From NCBI GenBank assembly GCA_013375335.1, contig JABXJZ010000067.1, positions 1 through 7,262 of the forward strand: a DNA stretch of 7,262 nt, written 5' to 3'. Positions 5,518 through 7,262 of this stretch are shown here, one piece after another (the stretch's first letter is position 1; the number at the start of each line of letters is the position of its first letter). Both the position numbers and the translations under genes were made by a program. The notes below the pieces were generated by a model. It did no database searches, was not told the DNA's origin, and saw only the letters and a program-made list of their open reading frames with translations. This DNA comes from Desulfobacterales bacterium (GTDB taxonomy: Bacteria > Desulfobacterota > DSM-4660 > Desulfatiglandales > B25-G16).

Positions 5518-6147
5518 TTACTTGGAGTACAGCTCAACTATAAGTTGCTCATTAATAGGCATGGTCAACTCTTCGCGCTTGGGAAAGGTCTTAACAACGC
5601 CACGAAAATTATCCCCATCGACCTCTACCCATGGAGGGATCTCTCGCCTCACAACCGTCTCCATTGCCTCCAGAATGAAGGGGATCTTGCGGCTCTTCTC
5701 TCTGACCTCTATAGTATCCCCGACCTTAACAGGGTAAGACGGTATATTAACCTTTTTGCCACCCACAGCGAAATGATTGTGTCTGACCAGCTGCCTTGCC
5801 TGATTCCTTGAGGAGGCAAATCCCATCCGATACACTATATTATCCAATCGGCGCTCTAATAAAATCAATAGATTTGTACCGGTAATGCCCTTTTGCCTTT
5901 CAGCCGTGGAGTAATACCTTCGAAACTGCCTCTCCAATACCCCATAAATTCTCTTTACTTTCTGTTTCTCCCGTAGCTGTATCCCGTAGCCGGAGATCTT
6001 TCCTCCCCTCCTCTGTCCGTGTTGACCTGGGGCATAAGAACGCCGTTCAAAGGCGCACTTATCTGTATAACACCTATCACCCTTTAGGAACAGCTTGAGA
6101 TTTTCCCGCCTGCACAACCGACATGCAGGCCCACTATACCGAGCCAA
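5518..6147 (-). CDS. rpsD: 30S ribosomal protein S4 (uS4), zinc-binding form
   Basis: S4 binds the 5' domain of 16S rRNA and nucleates 30S assembly; in E. coli it also represses the alpha operon. The 209-residue length is typical. The N-terminal zinc site is complete: C9, C12, C26 and C31 (CRLC ... DRCYTDKC). The core contains RRSYAPGQHGQRR and the S4 RNA-binding domain (about 98-160, RRLDNIVYRMGFASSRNQAR to the KVGDTIEV turn). The C terminus ends INEQLIVELYSK, the usual pattern. The start is TTG at 6147, not ATG: GGAGGT (6158-6153) sits five bases before it and the protein then begins MARYSGP as expected. It lies 33 bases after rpsK and is in the normal alpha-operon position. Confidence 0.98.
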   Translation of the reverse strand: MARYSGPACRLCRRENLKLFLKGDRCYTDKCAFERRSYAPGQHGQRRGGKISGYGIQLREKQKVKRIYGVLERQFRRYYSTAERQKGITGTNLLILLERRLDNIVYRMGFASSRNQARQLVRHNHFAVGGKKVNIPSYPVKVGDTIEVREKSRKIPFILEAMETVVRREIPPWVEVDGDNFRGVVKTFPKREELTMPINEQLIVELYSK

Positions 6148-6152
6148 TATCT

Positions 6153-6158
6153 ACCTCC
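6153..6158 (-). promoter_or_regulatory. Shine-Dalgarno site fixing the TTG start of rpsD
   Basis: GGAGGT on the minus strand is followed by five bases and TTG at 6147. No in-frame ATG gives the conserved N terminus, so this strong site supports the rare TTG start. Confidence 0.8.
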
Positions 6159-6180
6159 GAACTATTCAGGTAGTGTCCCT

Positions 6181-6576
6181 TTACACCCTCCTCCTCTTTG
6201 GGGGCCTACAACCATCATGGGGAATAGGGGTCACATCCCTGATCATGGTAACAGAGAAGCCATCCATCTGTAATGCCCTCAAGGCCGCTTCCCTTCCGAC
6301 TCCCGGACCCTTAACCCGGACCTCAGCTGTCTTCAGGCCTAAGGCCATTGCCTTCTTTAACGCACTCTGGGCCGCCAACTGGGCAGCAAAGGGGGTACTT
6401 TTCCTTGAGCCTTTAAAGCCTAGCTGTCCTGGGCTCGATGAGGCTATCACATTGCCACTCATGTCGGTGATGGTGACCATAGTGTTGTTAAAGGTAGACT
6501 GGATATGGACAATCCCGTTAACAACGAGCTTTTTCTCCTTTTTGCCCTTAATAGTCTTTCCTGTTTCCTTGGCCAT
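6181..6576 (-). CDS. rpsK: 30S ribosomal protein S11 (uS11)
   Basis: S11 sits on the 30S platform next to the mRNA exit and E site. The 131-residue protein shows the family core: GIVHIQSTFNNTMVTITD (21-38), SSSPGQLGFKGSRKSTPFAA (47-66), VRVKGPGVGREAALRAL (87-103) and the C-terminal VTPIPHDGCRPPKRRRV (115-131). The ATG at 6576 has GGAGGG three bases upstream, and the gene begins 15 bases after rpsM. One point is unusual: residue 121 is Asp (codon GAT) in H-D-G-C-R, where E. coli has Asn119, the residue known to become isoaspartate. The protein is otherwise ordinary and certainly functional in appearance. Confidence 0.98.
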   Translation of the reverse strand: MAKETGKTIKGKKEKKLVVNGIVHIQSTFNNTMVTITDMSGNVIASSSPGQLGFKGSRKSTPFAAQLAAQSALKKAMALGLKTAEVRVKGPGVGREAALRALQMDGFSVTMIRDVTPIPHDGCRPPKRRRV

Positions 6577-6591
6577 TATCCCTCCAGGGGT

Positions 6592-6960
6592 TTATTTCTT
6601 GCCTTTTCCAATCATCCTTCTCGGCCCCTTCCTTGTTCTCGCATTTGTATGAGTCCTCTGCCCCCTTGCTGGAAGACCCTTTCTGTGACGTAACCCCCTA
6701 TAACATCCCATATCCATGAGGCGCTTTATGTCCATGGAGACTTCCCGTCTCAAATCCCCCTCGACCTTATAGGATTCGTCGATAATCTTTCTGATTCTTG
6801 TGGTCTCCTCTTCAGTAAGTTGCTCTGATTGGGTGCCAAGATCTACCCCTGCCGTCTGCAAGATTTGCCGAGAGGCGCTTCTACCTACGCCATAAATAGA
6901 AGTCAGAGCAATATCGATTCTCTTTCCCTTTGGTAAATCAACGCCGGCGATTCTCGTCAC
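6592..6960 (-). CDS. rpsM: 30S ribosomal protein S13 (uS13)
   Basis: S13 lies in the head of the small subunit and forms bridges with the large subunit and contacts to P-site tRNA. The 122-residue protein has the conserved start TRIAGVDLPKGKRI, the helical segment IYGVGRSASRQIL, the RREVSMDIKRLMDMGCYRG block (72-90) and the basic tRNA-contacting tail RTHTNARTRKGPRR. The start codon is GTG at 6960: AAAGGAG lies six bases upstream and no ATG fits the conserved N terminus. It begins 27 bases after rpmJ and ends 15 bases before rpsK, the usual order. Confidence 0.98.
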   Translation of the reverse strand: MTRIAGVDLPKGKRIDIALTSIYGVGRSASRQILQTAGVDLGTQSEQLTEEETTRIRKIIDESYKVEGDLRREVSMDIKRLMDMGCYRGLRHRKGLPARGQRTHTNARTRKGPRRMIGKGKK

Positions 6961-6966
6961 TGCACT

Positions 6967-6973
6967 CTCCTTT
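6967..6973 (-). promoter_or_regulatory. Shine-Dalgarno site fixing the GTG start of rpsM
   Basis: AAAGGAG on the minus strand is followed by six bases and the GTG at 6960. It lies in the 27-base rpmJ-rpsM gap and supports the non-ATG start. Confidence 0.8.
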
Positions 6974-6987
6974 CCTCAATTATTCCA

Positions 6988-7101
6988 CTAGCCCTGTCTC
7001 TGTTTATGCCGAGGATTATCGCAGATTACCCTAAGCACACCCTTCCTTTTGACTATCCTGCAGTTCTTGCATCTCTTCTTTATAGACGACCTCACCTTCA
7101 T
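6988..7101 (-). CDS. rpmJ: 50S ribosomal protein L36 (bL36), zinc-ribbon form
   Basis: This 37-residue protein is the smallest bacterial ribosomal protein and binds 23S rRNA near the L7/L12 stalk base. It begins MKVRSSIKKRCKNC and ends CDNPRHKQRQG. All four zinc ligands are present: C11, C14, C27 and H32, so it is the zinc-containing (C+) type, not the zinc-free paralogue some bacteria make under zinc limitation. Its 37-residue length is the family norm. The ATG at 7101 overlaps the stop codon of the upstream membrane ORF (ATGA), with a weak AGGTAG upstream. rpmJ directly before rpsM is the classical arrangement. Confidence 0.97.
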   Translation of the reverse strand: MKVRSSIKKRCKNCRIVKRKGVLRVICDNPRHKQRQG

Positions 7102-7262
7102 AATCTACCTAACTCTACCCAGGCCCATTGTTCAGACCATTCTTCAATGATTACTACGATTATAACTACGTAAAGAATTACCATAAGAACAGCGACAACA
7201 GCAGCCCAGATTAATCCAAAGATTAGAAAGTTTCGTGCCTTTCTAGGGTTTCGGTCTTTATT
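7098..7262 (-). CDS. C-terminal part of an unidentified small membrane protein
   Basis: The minus-strand frame is open from the window edge to a TGA at 7100-7098 that overlaps the rpmJ ATG. The other two frames of this stretch contain early stops. The visible 54 residues have a basic start (NKDRNPRKARN), about 28 uncharged hydrophobic residues (roughly 12-39, LIFGLIWAAVVAVLMVIL and onward), then an acidic, Trp-rich end (EEWSEQWAWVELGRL). By the positive-inside rule this is one membrane helix with the N side in the cytoplasm and the C end outside. An internal ATG (residue 27) lies inside the helix and is not a start. I do not recognise the family. The place is often held by infA, map or secY, and it is none of these by sequence. 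The overlap implies co-translation with rpmJ. Confidence 0.7.
   Translation of the reverse strand, partial: NKDRNPRKARNFLIFGLIWAAVVAVLMVILYVVIIVVIIEEWSEQWAWVELGRL

Noticed and set aside
6095..6652. Plus-strand open frame of 185 codons opposite rpsK and rpsD, and other plus-strand frames across the window
   Set aside because: They lie antisense to clear conserved genes, have no recognisable motifs or ribosome binding sites, and are shadows of the real coding frames.
7098..7262. The ORF upstream of rpmJ as translation initiation factor IF-1 (infA)
   Set aside because: The visible C-terminal 54 residues are a membrane helix with flanks; IF-1 is a small soluble OB-fold protein with a different C terminus.

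Overview
This window is almost entirely minus-strand and reads right to left as the tail of a bacterial spc/alpha ribosomal-protein operon followed by a pyrimidine cluster and a two-component regulator gene. The order is: partial membrane ORF > rpmJ (L36) > rpsM (S13) > rpsK (S11) > rpsD (S4) > rpoA (RNA polymerase alpha) > rplQ (L17) > strong hairpin terminator/attenuator > pyrB (aspartate carbamoyltransferase) > pyrC (type I dihydroorotase) > NtrC-class sigma-54 response regulator > a 173-base non-coding region with regulatory symmetry. The organism is a bacterium of moderate GC content. The wording of S4 (zinc-type, CRLCRRENLKLFLKGDRCYT), the sigma-54 activator and the gene order suggest a Desulfobacterota/deltaproteobacterium-like lineage. 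That is an inference from remembered family resemblance, not a search result.

Right part (3857-7262): rpmJ, rpsM, rpsK, rpsD, rpoA and rplQ are complete and look functional. Gaps are short (15-33 bases) except for 123 bases before rpoA, where there is a perfect TATAAT box. Start codons vary: rpsM uses GTG and rpsD uses TTG, each placed by a good Shine-Dalgarno sequence. S4 and L36 both keep their zinc ligands. RpoA has a Glu-rich linker and an acidic tail, and L17 has a Lys/Arg-rich tail. The gene just upstream of rpmJ, where infA or map is often found, is the end of a membrane protein I do not recognise.

Middle part (1510-3856): a 20-codon ORF starts six bases after the rplQ stop codon and ends exactly at the base of a 10-bp GC-rich hairpin with a T-run. 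pyrB starts only 10 bases after that T-run. No promoter fits between terminator and gene, so the hairpin must be read through to express pyrBC and probably acts as an attenuator. pyrB, pyrC and the regulator gene overlap by 17 and 23 bases, which indicates co-transcription and translational coupling.

Left part (1-173): after the regulator gene come two copies of GGTGATTTTCACC with a 20-base period. They lie about 70-100 bases upstream of the expected start point of a GG-N10-GC sigma-54-type promoter, which points out of the window to the left. This is the expected layout of enhancer sites plus a -24/-12 promoter, and the adjacent gene encodes exactly the kind of activator that would use it.

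Nothing here is clearly a new system. The most promising items are the sigma-54 regulatory island, the pyr leader/attenuator and the unidentified membrane ORF.
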